A stretch of DNA of 25,721 bases. Source: Clostridiales bacterium (GTDB lineage: Bacteria; Bacillota_A; Clostridia; Oscillospirales; Oscillospiraceae). Both the position numbers and the translations under genes were made by a program. Each line of letters begins with the position of its first letter. The first letter of the stretch is position 1. Location: the NCBI GenBank assembly GCA_014799485.1, contig JAAVHY010000016.1, positions 1 through 25,721 on the forward strand, written 5' to 3'. The notes beneath the pieces are model-generated. The model worked only from the letters and a program-made list of their open reading frames with translations, was not told the DNA's origin and ran no database searches. Shown piece after piece: positions 1 through 8,728 of the stretch.

Positions 1-2313
<2,313 letters not shown>

Positions 2314-2336
2314 AAATCTCATCCCACGGCATAGGA

Positions 2337-2368
2337 ACAGCCCCCCTCGAAAGAGGGGGGCTGTTTTT
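2337..2368 (+). terminator. intrinsic terminator of the PFOR gene
   Basis: A perfect 12-bp stem (arms 2337-2348 and 2353-2364) closes a GAAA tetraloop and runs into TTTT. It lies just after the PFOR stop codon. The minus-strand side has no T-run, so it mainly serves the plus strand. Confidence 0.92.
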
Positions 2369-2395
2369 CGTCTGTCAAACGCTTGGTGTCGCGAT

Positions 2396-2486
2396 CCGGG
2401 AGCTGGGCCTCCGCCCACTCTGGAGCAGTCATAGGCTACAGGGCGCTGGATTCCTGCTCCGCCGCGGTCGGAGGCCCAGCTCCCGG
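2396..2486. repeat. long inverted repeat / two-level hairpin downstream of the NYN gene
   Basis: A perfect 18-bp inverted repeat (2396-2413 and 2469-2486) encloses a second 7-bp inverted repeat (2422-2428 GGAGCAG and 2454-2460 CTGCTCC). On the minus strand it begins 12 bases after the NYN gene's stop, so it would form a strong 3'-end structure on that mRNA. There is no T-run on either side, so it is not a canonical intrinsic terminator. It could be a transcript-stabilising structure or a small interspersed palindromic element. Confidence 0.75.
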
Positions 2487-2497
2487 ACGATACCCGG

Positions 2498-3244
2498 TCA
2501 CTTCTTGTTGCGTACAAACACCTGGGTGCCCTGGTATTTGGCGTTGTGCCGCTCGTCGATCTCGAAGCCGTCCAGGGCGGCGATGAACCGGGACAGCTTG
2601 GCGAAGCCGTAGTTGCGGGAGTCGAAGTCCGGCTGCTTCTTGATGAGCAGGGTTCCCAGGTCGCCCAGGTAGGCGTAGCCGTCCTCGTCCGCCAGATCCT
2701 CCACCGACTGGGCAATCAGCTCCTTGACGGACAGCGTGGCGGTCTCCGCCGGGGGCGGGGACTTCTTTTTCGCCGACTTGCCGGAGGGGACGGGGGCCGC
2801 CTGCTCCGCCGCCTTCAGCGACTCGATGTATACGAATTTGTCGCAGGCCACGATGAAGGGCTTGGGCGTCTTTTTCTCCCCCATGCCGTACACCTTCATC
2901 CCCGCCTCCCGGAGCCGGGTGGCCAGGCGGGTGAAGTCGCTGTCGCTGCTCACCAGCACGAACCCGTCGCAGTTGCCCGAGTACAGGATGTCCATGGCGT
3001 CGATGATCATGGCCGAGTCGGTGGCGTTCTTGCCGGTGGTGTAGCTGTACTGCTGGAAGGGGGTGATGGCGTGCTCCAGCAGCAGGGGCTTCCAGCTGCC
3101 CATGTTGGGGGCGGTCCAGTCGCCGTAGATGCGCTTGATGGTGGCCGCGCCGTACACCGCCACCTCCGCCATGACTTCCCGCAGGGCGGTGCGGGGGGCG
3201 TTGTCCGCGTCGATGAGGACGGCCAGTCTCAGTTCGTTTTCCAT
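2498..3244 (-). CDS. NYN-domain (LabA/DUF88-like) protein with C-terminal LOTUS-type domain
   Basis: This 248-aa cytoplasmic protein has an N-terminal NYN (PIN-like) fold, residues ~5-150. The acidic residues expected of this metal-dependent nuclease-like family are present: AVLIDADNAP near the start, ATDSAMIIDAMDIL in the middle, and the VSSDSDFTRLATRLREAG block. After a Pro/Lys-rich linker (~165-185) the C-terminal ~65 residues (VKELIAQSVEDL...FDSRNYGFAKLSRFI) resemble an OST-HTH/LOTUS domain, a putative RNA-binding module often joined to NYN. RNA processing or decay is the family expectation, not shown here. The start is supported by an AAGGAGAG ribosome binding site and an extended -10 promoter. 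The gene is monocistronic, convergent with PFOR and divergent from the sigma factor. Family assignment is confident; the substrate is unknown. Confidence 0.88.
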   Translation of the reverse strand: MENELRLAVLIDADNAPRTALREVMAEVAVYGAATIKRIYGDWTAPNMGSWKPLLLEHAITPFQQYSYTTGKNATDSAMIIDAMDILYSGNCDGFVLVSSDSDFTRLATRLREAGMKVYGMGEKKTPKPFIVACDKFVYIESLKAAEQAAPVPSGKSAKKKSPPPAETATLSVKELIAQSVEDLADEDGYAYLGDLGTLLIKKQPDFDSRNYGFAKLSRFIAALDGFEIDERHNAKYQGTQVFVRNKK

Positions 3245-3286
3245 GATGGGCTCTCCTTTTCGCTTCGTTGCACTGCGGGCAAATAT

Positions 3287-3295
3287 AGTATATCA
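3287..3295 (-). promoter_or_regulatory. extended -10 promoter for the NYN gene
   Basis: Reading the minus strand, TGA-TATACT (hexamer at 3287-3292) forms an extended -10 about 40 bases upstream of the NYN start. The matching -35 region (TGGCCT at 17-bp spacing) is weak, which is tolerated by extended -10 promoters. Confidence 0.55.
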
Positions 3296-3338
3296 TAGAC
3301 CGAGAGGAAAGGCCAGAACAAAAAATTTCTCCCCGGGC

Positions 3339-3371
3339 GCAACGATTCGCGGCCCTGGGGCGTGTTATAGT
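3339..3371 (+). promoter_or_regulatory. possible promoter of the ECF sigma operon
   Basis: GCAACG at 3339 and CGTG at 3361 are 16 bases apart. This resembles the AAC-type -35 and CGT-type -10 used by ECF sigma factors, which often transcribe themselves. TATAGT at 3366 could instead be a sigma-A -10 with a poor -35. Low confidence. Confidence 0.3.
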
Positions 3372-3381
3372 CAGAAGGGGC

Positions 3382-3413
3382 CCCCGCAAAGCCGCCCTTC
3401 AGGCTTTGTGGGG
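3382..3413 (+). promoter_or_regulatory. stem-loop in the 5' leader of the sigma gene
   Basis: A 12-bp stem (3382-3393 with 3402-3413, one G-T pair) closes an 8-base loop. It ends just before the GAGGAGGAA ribosome binding site of the sigma gene. No T-run follows, so a terminator is unlikely; it may affect mRNA stability or translation. Confidence 0.5.
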
Positions 3414-3427
3414 AGAGGAGGAACAAG

Positions 3428-3904
3428 ATGGAGTACTCCAACCGGTTGGAAGAATTGGTAAACAAACATGAGAATACGCTGTTCCGGGCGGCCCTGGCCA
3501 TTCTGGGGGACGCGCATGAGGCGGAGGACGCGGTGCAGGAGACCTTCCTGCGCTATCTGGAAAAGCGCCCCGAGCTCCGGGACGGCGACCATGAAAAGGC
3601 GTGGCTGCTGAAGGTGACGGCCAACCGCTGCAAGAGCGTTTTGCGCGTGAGGAAGCGCCACCCGGCGGTGGAGCTGCTGGACGTGTACCCCGCCCCGGAC
3701 AGGTCCTGCCGGGAGCTGATGGAGGCCATCCTGGCCCTGCCCGCCAACCAGCGGGCGGCGGTACACCTGCACTACTACGAGGGCTACACCTCGGAGGAGA
3801 TCGGGGCCATCCTGGGCCAGCGGCCCGGGACGGTGCGCTCCCACCTCAGCCGGGCCCGGGATGCCCTGCGGCGCTATCTGACTGACGGCGAAGAAGGCGA
3901 ATGA
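3428..3904 (+). CDS. ECF-family RNA polymerase sigma factor (sigma-70 family)
   Basis: This 158-aa protein has the minimal ECF layout. Sigma region 2 lies at about residues 8-75 (NTLFRAALAILGDAHEAEDAVQETFLRYL, then KAWLLKVTANRC). A short linker leads to sigma region 4 at about 95-152 (LPANQRAAVHLHYYEGYTSEEIGAILGQRPGTVRSHLSRARDALRRYL), a complete helix-turn-helix that would contact the -35 element. It would direct RNA polymerase to a small regulon when released from an anti-sigma factor. The ATG follows a strong GAGGAGGAA ribosome binding site. The downstream gene starts 39 bases later on the same strand and encodes a membrane protein, the usual arrangement for a sigma/anti-sigma pair. Family is certain; the signal is unknown. 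Confidence 0.95.
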   Translation: MEYSNRLEELVNKHENTLFRAALAILGDAHEAEDAVQETFLRYLEKRPELRDGDHEKAWLLKVTANRCKSVLRVRKRHPAVELLDVYPAPDRSCRELMEAILALPANQRAAVHLHYYEGYTSEEIGAILGQRPGTVRSHLSRARDALRRYLTDGEEGE

Positions 3905-3943
3905 AGCGCAGCTTGCGCCGACGAGAAGAAGGAGAATAATGCG

Positions 3944-5212
3944 ATGAAAAAATACAAGGAGTATATGGACAACGTGAGGGCGTCCGACACCCTCCACCAG
4001 CGGTTGCTGGGGCTGGAGGCCTCCGGGAAGCGCCCCATCCCGTGGAAGAGGTACGGGACGATGGCGGCGGCGTTGGCGCTGGTTGTGGGCCTGGGGACGT
4101 GGTGGCTGAGCCGGGAGGAAGTCTATGATCCCCTCCTCGTGGATTACGGCCCATTCGCTCCGGAGATCGCGGACGAGCCTGTGCCAGACATCGCCCTGGT
4201 GGAAGCCGGCGACGTGACGGAGCCGGGGATGAAAACCATCGGCGGGTACGAGGTGATCTCCGGCAGCGGGGATAATGCCATAGCGGCTTACTGTATGCTG
4301 CCCTATATCGAGTACGGCCCGCCGTCCAGTGGCGGGGCAGCCGCCTCGCTTGTCCCGCCGGCCGGTGGGCTGCGGGAGACCACCAGAGACGACGTGCTGG
4401 CTTTGGTGGGAGGAGAGGACGCGCTCACAGCCCATTTGAACTGGGGCGGATGCGAACTCAGCGGCACAGTGGGCTTTGAGGCCGACGGCACGGTGTGGAT
4501 GATGAGCCTCTGGGGGAAGGGGGCGGACACCGCGTTTAACCTGGAGCTTTCCCCCGACCGTATGCCTCCCACCTGCTGTGTGGTAATAGGGGAGAAGCGC
4601 ACCATCACCGATGTGTGGGGCGTGGAAGTCAGCGGCGTGAACAGCGCGGGGGCCTACGGCGACACGGAGCGGGGCGTTTATATGGACGTATCCCGGGAGG
4701 TGGAGTTTATCGCCAAAGGCGTGGGCTGCCGCCTGAAAGTCTACGGCACGCAGGACGGGGCGGTGGAGGAGCTTGCCTCCCGGTTCGTCCGCTGGGCCGT
4801 CCTGGAAGGGCTTGATCTGTCCGGGATCAGCCAGGGCGTGGCCAAGCCGCTGGAAACTGACCCGAACTACAGCGTGGGCGAGCCAAACTACGAGGACGGC
4901 GTGCCCGCCGTCGACCCGGACGAGGCCATGTGCTCCGGCTACCCCGTGCCGGAGGGGGGCTATACCTGCCCCGACTGCGGCCAGACTGTCCCGGTGGGTG
5001 AGAAGCATTACCATACCCAGGATGGGACGCATACCTGCGACGTCTGCGGCGAGGCTGTCCCCGAGGGGATGGAGCACTCCCACGAGCCGTGCGGGCTTCC
5101 CCTGGCGCCCGCCACCCACGTCTGCGAGGTCTGTGGCCAGACCATTCAAGACGGTGTCGAGCACAGCCACAGCGACGACCACCACGACAACCACCACGGG
5201 AGCCACCACTGA
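3944..5212 (+). CDS. membrane protein, probable anti-sigma factor with Cys/His metal-binding-like tail
   Basis: This 422-aa protein follows the ECF sigma gene with its own AAGGAG site. Residues 1-35 are a short cytoplasmic segment (MKKYKEYMDNVRASDTLHQRL) like those in other clostridial membrane partners of ECF sigmas. It lacks the classical HxxxCxxC zinc anti-sigma motif. One transmembrane helix lies at about 38-55 (YGTMAAALALVVGLGTWWL). The rest (~370 residues) should be extracytoplasmic. The C-terminus carries three repeats of form CxxCGxxxxxGxxHxH near residues 341-357, 365-380 and 394-409, followed by a His/Asp-rich tail (DDHHDNHHGSHH). These could bind Zn or another transition metal, which suggests metal sensing outside the membrane. 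The anti-sigma role is inferred from position and topology; no database family is claimed for the sensor region. A terminator follows directly, so sigma and this gene form a two-gene unit. Confidence 0.75.
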   Translation: MKKYKEYMDNVRASDTLHQRLLGLEASGKRPIPWKRYGTMAAALALVVGLGTWWLSREEVYDPLLVDYGPFAPEIADEPVPDIALVEAGDVTEPGMKTIGGYEVISGSGDNAIAAYCMLPYIEYGPPSSGGAAASLVPPAGGLRETTRDDVLALVGGEDALTAHLNWGGCELSGTVGFEADGTVWMMSLWGKGADTAFNLELSPDRMPPTCCVVIGEKRTITDVWGVEVSGVNSAGAYGDTERGVYMDVSREVEFIAKGVGCRLKVYGTQDGAVEELASRFVRWAVLEGLDLSGISQGVAKPLETDPNYSVGEPNYEDGVPAVDPDEAMCSGYPVPEGGYTCPDCGQTVPVGEKHYHTQDGTHTCDVCGEAVPEGMEHSHEPCGLPLAPATHVCEVCGQTIQDGVEHSHSDDHHDNHHGSHH

Positions 5213-5215
5213 TAC

Positions 5216-5250
5216 AAGCCCCGTCCCGGTAAAGCCGGGGCGGGGCTTTC
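5216..5250 (+). terminator. terminator of the sigma/anti-sigma operon
   Basis: A 13- to 14-bp GC-rich stem (5216-5229 with 5235-5248, one G-T pair) with a five-base loop is followed by a pyrimidine tract (TTTCCTCTT). It starts four bases after the stop codon. Confidence 0.8.
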
Positions 5251-5253
5251 CTC

Positions 5254-5282
5254 TTGCGCCGCCGCCAAAACCCTGCTATAAT
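5254..5282 (+). promoter_or_regulatory. sigma-A promoter of the WYL regulator
   Basis: TTGCGC (5254-5259), 17 bases, then TATAAT (5277-5282) preceded by TGC, an extended -10. The WYL start is about 58 bases downstream. Confidence 0.85.
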
Positions 5283-5340
5283 ATCCCTGAATATGGGACT
5301 TTAGACCTGTTAGGATATGGGATGAAAGGAGGGGTCGACG

Positions 5341-6357
5341 GTGGCGCAGACCGCGAATTACAAACGCAAGCTCCCCATACTGGCCAAGCTCCTGCTGGAG
5401 CGCAGCGATGAGGAGCACCCTGTCTCCCGCCAGGAGATGCAGGAGGAGCTGGAGCGCTGGGGGCTGTCCGCCGAGCGCAAGAGCATCTATGACGACATGG
5501 AGCAGCTCAAGGAGCTGGGGCTGGACGTGCAGAGCCGCCGGGGCCGGAGCGGCGGCTGGTACATCGGCCAGCGGGACTTTGAGCTGGCGGAGCTGAAGCT
5601 GCTGGTGGACGCGGTGCAGTCCAGCCGGTTCCTCACCAAGCGGAAGAGCGACGCGCTGATCCGGAAGCTGGAGGGGCTGACCAGCGTCCACCAGGCCCGG
5701 CAGCTCCAGCGGCAGGTGTATGTGGACCGGCGGGTCAAGACCATGAACGAGAGCATTTTCTACAACGTGGACAAGCTCCAGGGGGCCATTGCCGGCAACA
5801 AAGTGGTGTCCTTCCACTATTTTGAGTACAACGCCCGGCGGGAGCGGGTGTTCCGCCGGGAGGGGGCAAAATATCGGCTCACCCCCTACGGCCTGATCTG
5901 GGACAGCGAAAACTACTACCTGGCTGGGTGGGACGAGCTTCGGAAGGAGGTACGCCACTACCGGGTGGACAAAATGGCGGACATCGCCGTCACGGGGATG
6001 AAGGGCCACCCCCGGGGGGACTGGACGGCGGAGGGCTATGCCCGCAGGCACTTCGGGATGTTCGCGGGGACGCCCTGCCGGCTGCGCCTGCGGTGCGAGA
6101 ACCGGCTGGCGGGGGTGGTCATCGACCGCTTCGGGCTGGAGGTAGCCCTCATCCCCGACGGGGAGGAGCATTTTACCGCCGCGCTGGATCTGGTGGCCAG
6201 CCCGCCCCTGTGGGGCTGGCTGTTCGGCCTGGGGCCTGGGGTAGAGGTGCTGGCCCCGGCTTGGGCGGTGGACGAGTTCGCCGCCCGGCTGGAGGAGATC
6301 GCCGCGCTGTACCGGGGCAGGGCGCCTCAAAAGGAAACGCCCGGGGCGGAGGAATAA
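5341..6357 (+). CDS. WYL-domain transcriptional regulator with N-terminal HTH
   Basis: This is a 338-aa cytoplasmic DNA-binding protein. An N-terminal winged helix-turn-helix (residues ~10-70; SRQEMQEELERWGLSAERKSIYDDMEQLKELGLDV) is followed by a linker helix region. A WYL domain lies at ~145-215 (VVSFHYFEYN...YRLTPYGLIWDSENYYLAGWDE...RHYRVDKMADI) with a WCX-like C-terminal region (~225-330). WYL domains are thought to bind ligands, in known cases single-stranded nucleic acids, and control DNA binding; the ligand here is unknown. The start is GTG, chosen because AAAGGAGGGG lies at the right distance upstream. The gene has a strong promoter and is followed 66 bases later by the mutase-like gene, which may be co-transcribed. 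Confidence 0.92.
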   Translation: MAQTANYKRKLPILAKLLLERSDEEHPVSRQEMQEELERWGLSAERKSIYDDMEQLKELGLDVQSRRGRSGGWYIGQRDFELAELKLLVDAVQSSRFLTKRKSDALIRKLEGLTSVHQARQLQRQVYVDRRVKTMNESIFYNVDKLQGAIAGNKVVSFHYFEYNARRERVFRREGAKYRLTPYGLIWDSENYYLAGWDELRKEVRHYRVDKMADIAVTGMKGHPRGDWTAEGYARRHFGMFAGTPCRLRLRCENRLAGVVIDRFGLEVALIPDGEEHFTAALDLVASPPLWGWLFGLGPGVEVLAPAWAVDEFAARLEEIAALYRGRAPQKETPGAEE

Positions 6358-6423
6358 CCCGGGCGCAAACTGGGGAAACTTTTCCAAAACGGGGCGAGCG
6401 GCCTCGGGACGGAGGGCTATCCC

Positions 6424-7083
6424 ATGGATCGGACAAAGCTGGGACGGGAGTTTTACGAGCTGGGGCTGCGGCTGGGCGCCCTGGGCACGGTGGCCATTGG
6501 CAGCGGCGGCGGATCGCTGGCCCAGGCGCTGGCCCGGGCGGCGGGATGCGGCGCGGCCCTGGCCGGAGGCGAGGTCAAATTCCACGACGGCGGCTGCGCC
6601 GCCTGCGGCACGTGGCTGGCCCAATATTACGGGTTTGCCGCCGCCCTTTTCGTCCGGCAGGAGGGGGAACGGGTGGAGCTGTTCCTCACGGACGGGCAGG
6701 GGAAGCGCTTCACGCCCGCCGAGGCCGGGGGAGCCTGCCCCGCCAGCACGGGGGAGTGGGACCTTTTGGCCGGGGCAGACTGCGCCTGGGCGGCCCACCA
6801 GGCGGGGGAGTACCGGGGGGAGCTGGGAACGGTGTGCGCCAGCGGCCCCGCCGCCCTCACCCTGGCGCTGGAGCGGCTGGGGTACGAGGTGTCCAGCCAG
6901 CCCATCCCCGGGGCGGCCGTGTTCCAGGCCGACCAGGAGGGCTTTTCCCTGCAAGTGACGGAGGGGGGCGCGGTGTCCTGCCCCGGAGGGGAGGACGCGC
7001 TGTCCGCCCTGGCGGACTATACGTCCCAGCCCCAGGCGGTGCCCGCCTTCCGCCCCAGGGAGGCCGGGGGCGGCACGGCTTGA
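6424..7083 (+). CDS. uncharacterised protein resembling a degenerate phosphohexomutase
   Basis: This 219-aa protein is not a family I can name with certainty. By eye, its order of motifs follows alpha-D-phosphohexomutases (GlmM/ManB type). An N-terminal segment LGREFYELGLRLG and IGSGGGSLAQAL sit where such enzymes have the first strand and GRDTR loop. FVRQEGERVELFLTDGQGKRF sits where they have the TASHNP catalytic-serine loop and the following strand. GTVCASGPAALTLALERLGYEV resembles the start of domain II, and AVFQADQEGFSLQVTEGG sits where the DGDADR metal loop is expected. The catalytic serine and metal-binding aspartates are absent and the length is about half that of an active enzyme (~450-600). 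Residues HDGGCAACGTWLAQYYG keep a Cys pair. A GGAGGG site precedes the ATG. It probably shares the WYL gene's transcript and ends at a strong terminator. A non-catalytic or sugar-phosphate-sensing role is possible but unproven. Confidence 0.6.
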   Translation: MDRTKLGREFYELGLRLGALGTVAIGSGGGSLAQALARAAGCGAALAGGEVKFHDGGCAACGTWLAQYYGFAAALFVRQEGERVELFLTDGQGKRFTPAEAGGACPASTGEWDLLAGADCAWAAHQAGEYRGELGTVCASGPAALTLALERLGYEVSSQPIPGAAVFQADQEGFSLQVTEGGAVSCPGGEDALSALADYTSQPQAVPAFRPREAGGGTA

Positions 7084-7109
7084 CAGCGCCGCGGGAGCTG
7101 TGATAGAAT
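7080..7109 (+). promoter_or_regulatory. sigma-A promoter of the MFS transporter gene
   Basis: TTGACA (7080-7085) overlaps the stop region of the upstream gene. After 18 bases comes TAGAAT (7104-7109). The transcript would start near 7115-7117, inside the left arm of the following hairpin. Confidence 0.75.
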
Positions 7110-7112
7110 CTT

Positions 7113-7146
7113 CGCCGGGCCCATTGTTGGGCCCGGCGATTTTTTG
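7113..7146 (+). terminator. intrinsic terminator after the mutase-like gene
   Basis: A perfect 10-bp all-GC stem (7113-7122 with 7129-7138), loop ATTGTT, then a six-T run from 7140. It terminates readthrough from the WYL/mutase-like unit. It overlaps the transcription start predicted for the MFS gene. Confidence 0.9.
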
Positions 7147-7194
7147 TCCGTCCAATGGGGGCGGGCCCTATGACTGCGGCGGAGGAGGAGAGCC

Positions 7195-8466
7195 ATGGAA
7201 TCAAATAAACCCCGGCAGGGCCTGTGGACCCGGGACTTCACCATCATCACCCTGGGCAGCGTGGTGTCCATGATCGGCAACTCCGTGTCCGGCTTCGCCT
7301 TGAGTATGATGGTGCTGGACTACACCGGCTCCACCTTCCTCTATTCCCTGTTTATCGTGTGCTACCAGCTGCCCATGCTGGTGTGCCCCATCCTGGCGGG
7401 GCCGTACTTAGACCGCATGAGCCGCAAAAAGGTGATCTATCGGCTGGATTTTCTGTCTGCTGGGATCTATTTCGGCCTGTTCCTGCTGCTGCGGGGCGGG
7501 TGGTTCAGCTACCCGCTGCTGCTGGGGGGATGCCTGCTGGTGGGGGCCATCAATTCGGTGTACCTGGTGGCCTATGAGAGCTTCTACCCCAACCTGATCA
7601 CCGAGGGGAATTACTCCAGGGCATACTCCATTTCCAGTATGCTCTGGCCCTTGGCCGCCATGTCCACCCCGCTGGCCGCCCTGGCCTATGAGCAGATAGG
7701 CAGCGGCCCCCTGTTTGCCTTTAACGCCCTGTGTTTCCTCACCGCCGCCTGTTTTGAGCGCACCATCCGCTACCAGGAGACCCACATGGACAAAGCTCCC
7801 CCAGCGGACGGCATGGGGGCGGTAAAGCGGTTCAGCCGGGATCTGCGTGAGGGCCTGACGTATATCGTTGGGGAGAAGGGGCTGCTGGTCATCACCCTGT
7901 ACTTCATGGTGTCCGGCCTGTCCGGCAACGGGGCGGGCAGCCTCCATCTGCCCTTCTTCCGCAACAACGCCGTCCTGTTTGCCGCGTGGCCGCTGGCGGC
8001 GGTGACGCTGTATACCATCGTGTCCAACTTTTCGGTGGCGGGCCGGTTTCTGGGCGGACTGATCCACTATAAGATCAAGTTCCCCACGGAGAAGAAGTTT
8101 GCCATCGCCTTTATGGTGTACCTGATGGTGACACTGCTGGAGGGGACTATGCTGTATCTGCCCATCCCCGTCATGGCCATCGCCTTTTTCTTCTACGGCC
8201 TTTTGGGGGTGACCTCCTACAACATCCGCATTGCCGCCACCCAGTCCTACATCCCGGACACCAAGCGGGCCCGGTTCAACGGCACTTTCCAGATGCTCAC
8301 CTCCCTGGGAGGGGTCGTCGGTACGCTGCTGGCGGGCAGTCTGGCCGAGGTCATGCCCGAGCGGGGGGTGATCCTGCTGCTCAGCGCCGTGAACCTGTGC
8401 GCGGTGTGGCTGTTCATGTTCCTGGGCCGGAAAGCGGTGTCCGCCGTCTACAACCGGGAGGTGTGA
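7195..8466 (+). CDS. MFS transporter
   Basis: This 423-aa integral membrane protein shows about 12 hydrophobic segments in two halves joined by a basic central loop (residues ~195-225), the major facilitator layout. The first half has the inter-helix 2-3 motif in the form GPYLDRMSRKKVIY (typical G-x-L-x-D-R-x-x-R-R/K). This subgroup often exports drugs or siderophores, but the substrate cannot be read from sequence. The ATG at 7195 follows GGAGGAGGAG. It has its own promoter and is followed by the separately controlled ABC-F gene, another candidate antibiotic-response gene. The adjacency is suggestive only. Confidence 0.9.
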   Translation: MESNKPRQGLWTRDFTIITLGSVVSMIGNSVSGFALSMMVLDYTGSTFLYSLFIVCYQLPMLVCPILAGPYLDRMSRKKVIYRLDFLSAGIYFGLFLLLRGGWFSYPLLLGGCLLVGAINSVYLVAYESFYPNLITEGNYSRAYSISSMLWPLAAMSTPLAALAYEQIGSGPLFAFNALCFLTAACFERTIRYQETHMDKAPPADGMGAVKRFSRDLREGLTYIVGEKGLLVITLYFMVSGLSGNGAGSLHLPFFRNNAVLFAAWPLAAVTLYTIVSNFSVAGRFLGGLIHYKIKFPTEKKFAIAFMVYLMVTLLEGTMLYLPIPVMAIAFFFYGLLGVTSYNIRIAATQSYIPDTKRARFNGTFQMLTSLGGVVGTLLAGSLAEVMPERGVILLLSAVNLCAVWLFMFLGRKAVSAVYNREV

Positions 8467-8475
8467 GGGCGGCGG

Positions 8476-8504
8476 TTGACATACCGCAGGAACTCTGCTA
8501 TACT
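8476..8504 (+). promoter_or_regulatory. strong sigma-A promoter of the ABC-F leader
   Basis: TTGACA (8476-8481), a 17-base spacer, then TATACT (8499-8504) preceded by TGC (extended -10). Transcription should start near 8511, giving a leader of about 218 bases before the ABC-F start. Confidence 0.92.
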
Positions 8505-8536
8505 GTACCTAACCTCAAATTGAAAAGGGTGAAAAG

Positions 8537-8548
8537 ATGCGCAAGTAA
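8537..8548 (+). CDS. three-codon leader peptide ORF (Met-Arg-Lys-stop)
   Basis: ATG CGC AAG TAA follows a plausible ribosome binding site (AAAGGGTG, about 7 bases away), about 26 bases after the predicted transcript start. Short leader ORFs rich in Arg/Lys are known upstream of antibiotic-inducible ABC-F and erm genes, where drug-stalled ribosomes change RNA folding. Its position ahead of a terminator/antiterminator pair supports this role. Being only three codons, it is called from context and not from coding statistics. Confidence 0.6.
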   Translation: MRK

Positions 8549-8603
8549 GTCGAACTTCAAGCTGTGAACATTGAGTTGGGGCCCATTTTTTGATGGGTCT
8601 AAG

Positions 8604-8695
8604 CTTTCATGGCGCGAAGGGCGGCTTGCTTGACCGGGGACGTATTGTCACGCCCCTGCCTTTTCGTCATGTGATCCGCCTTTCTGCCATGAAAG
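8604..8695 (+). promoter_or_regulatory. antiterminator structure of the ABC-F attenuator
   Basis: CTTTCATGGC (8604-8613) is perfectly complementary to GCCATGAAAG (8686-8695). AAGGGCGG (8617-8624) pairs with CCGCCTTT (8676-8683) with one G-T pair. Together these give about 18 bp, separated by a small internal loop. This pairing uses the whole left arm, loop and part of the right arm of the terminator at 8674-8706, so the two structures exclude each other. Further hairpins lie between uORF and this arm (8553-8560 with 8571-8577; 8580-8586 with 8593-8599) and inside the long loop (8636-8643 with 8650-8656). Confidence 0.75.
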
Positions 8696-8706
8696 GCGGA
8701 TTTTTT
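8674..8706 (+). terminator. leader terminator of the ABC-F gene (attenuator)
   Basis: A perfect 11-bp stem (8674-8684 with 8691-8701), six-base loop, then a six-T run ending at 8706. It lies 22 bases before the ABC-F start codon, so unless it is disrupted it should stop transcription before the gene. Confidence 0.9.
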
Positions 8707-8728
8707 GTATGCAAAGGAGCGGATGCGT

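Noticed and set aside
3371..5209. 612-codon minus-strand open frame opposite the sigma/anti-sigma genes
   Set aside because: The translation is low complexity (Val, Pro, His, Gly), with no ribosome site. The plus-strand genes carry clear sigma-factor motifs.
5146..7155. Long minus-strand open frame opposite WYL and mutase-like genes
   Set aside because: Pro/Gly/Gln-rich shadow; the WYL domain and promoter on the plus strand are unambiguous.
8705..8728. Upstream TTG start for the ABC-F gene
   Set aside because: It lies in the terminator T-run and would place the AAAGGAG ribosome site inside the coding region. ATG 8729 fits spacing and family N-terminus.
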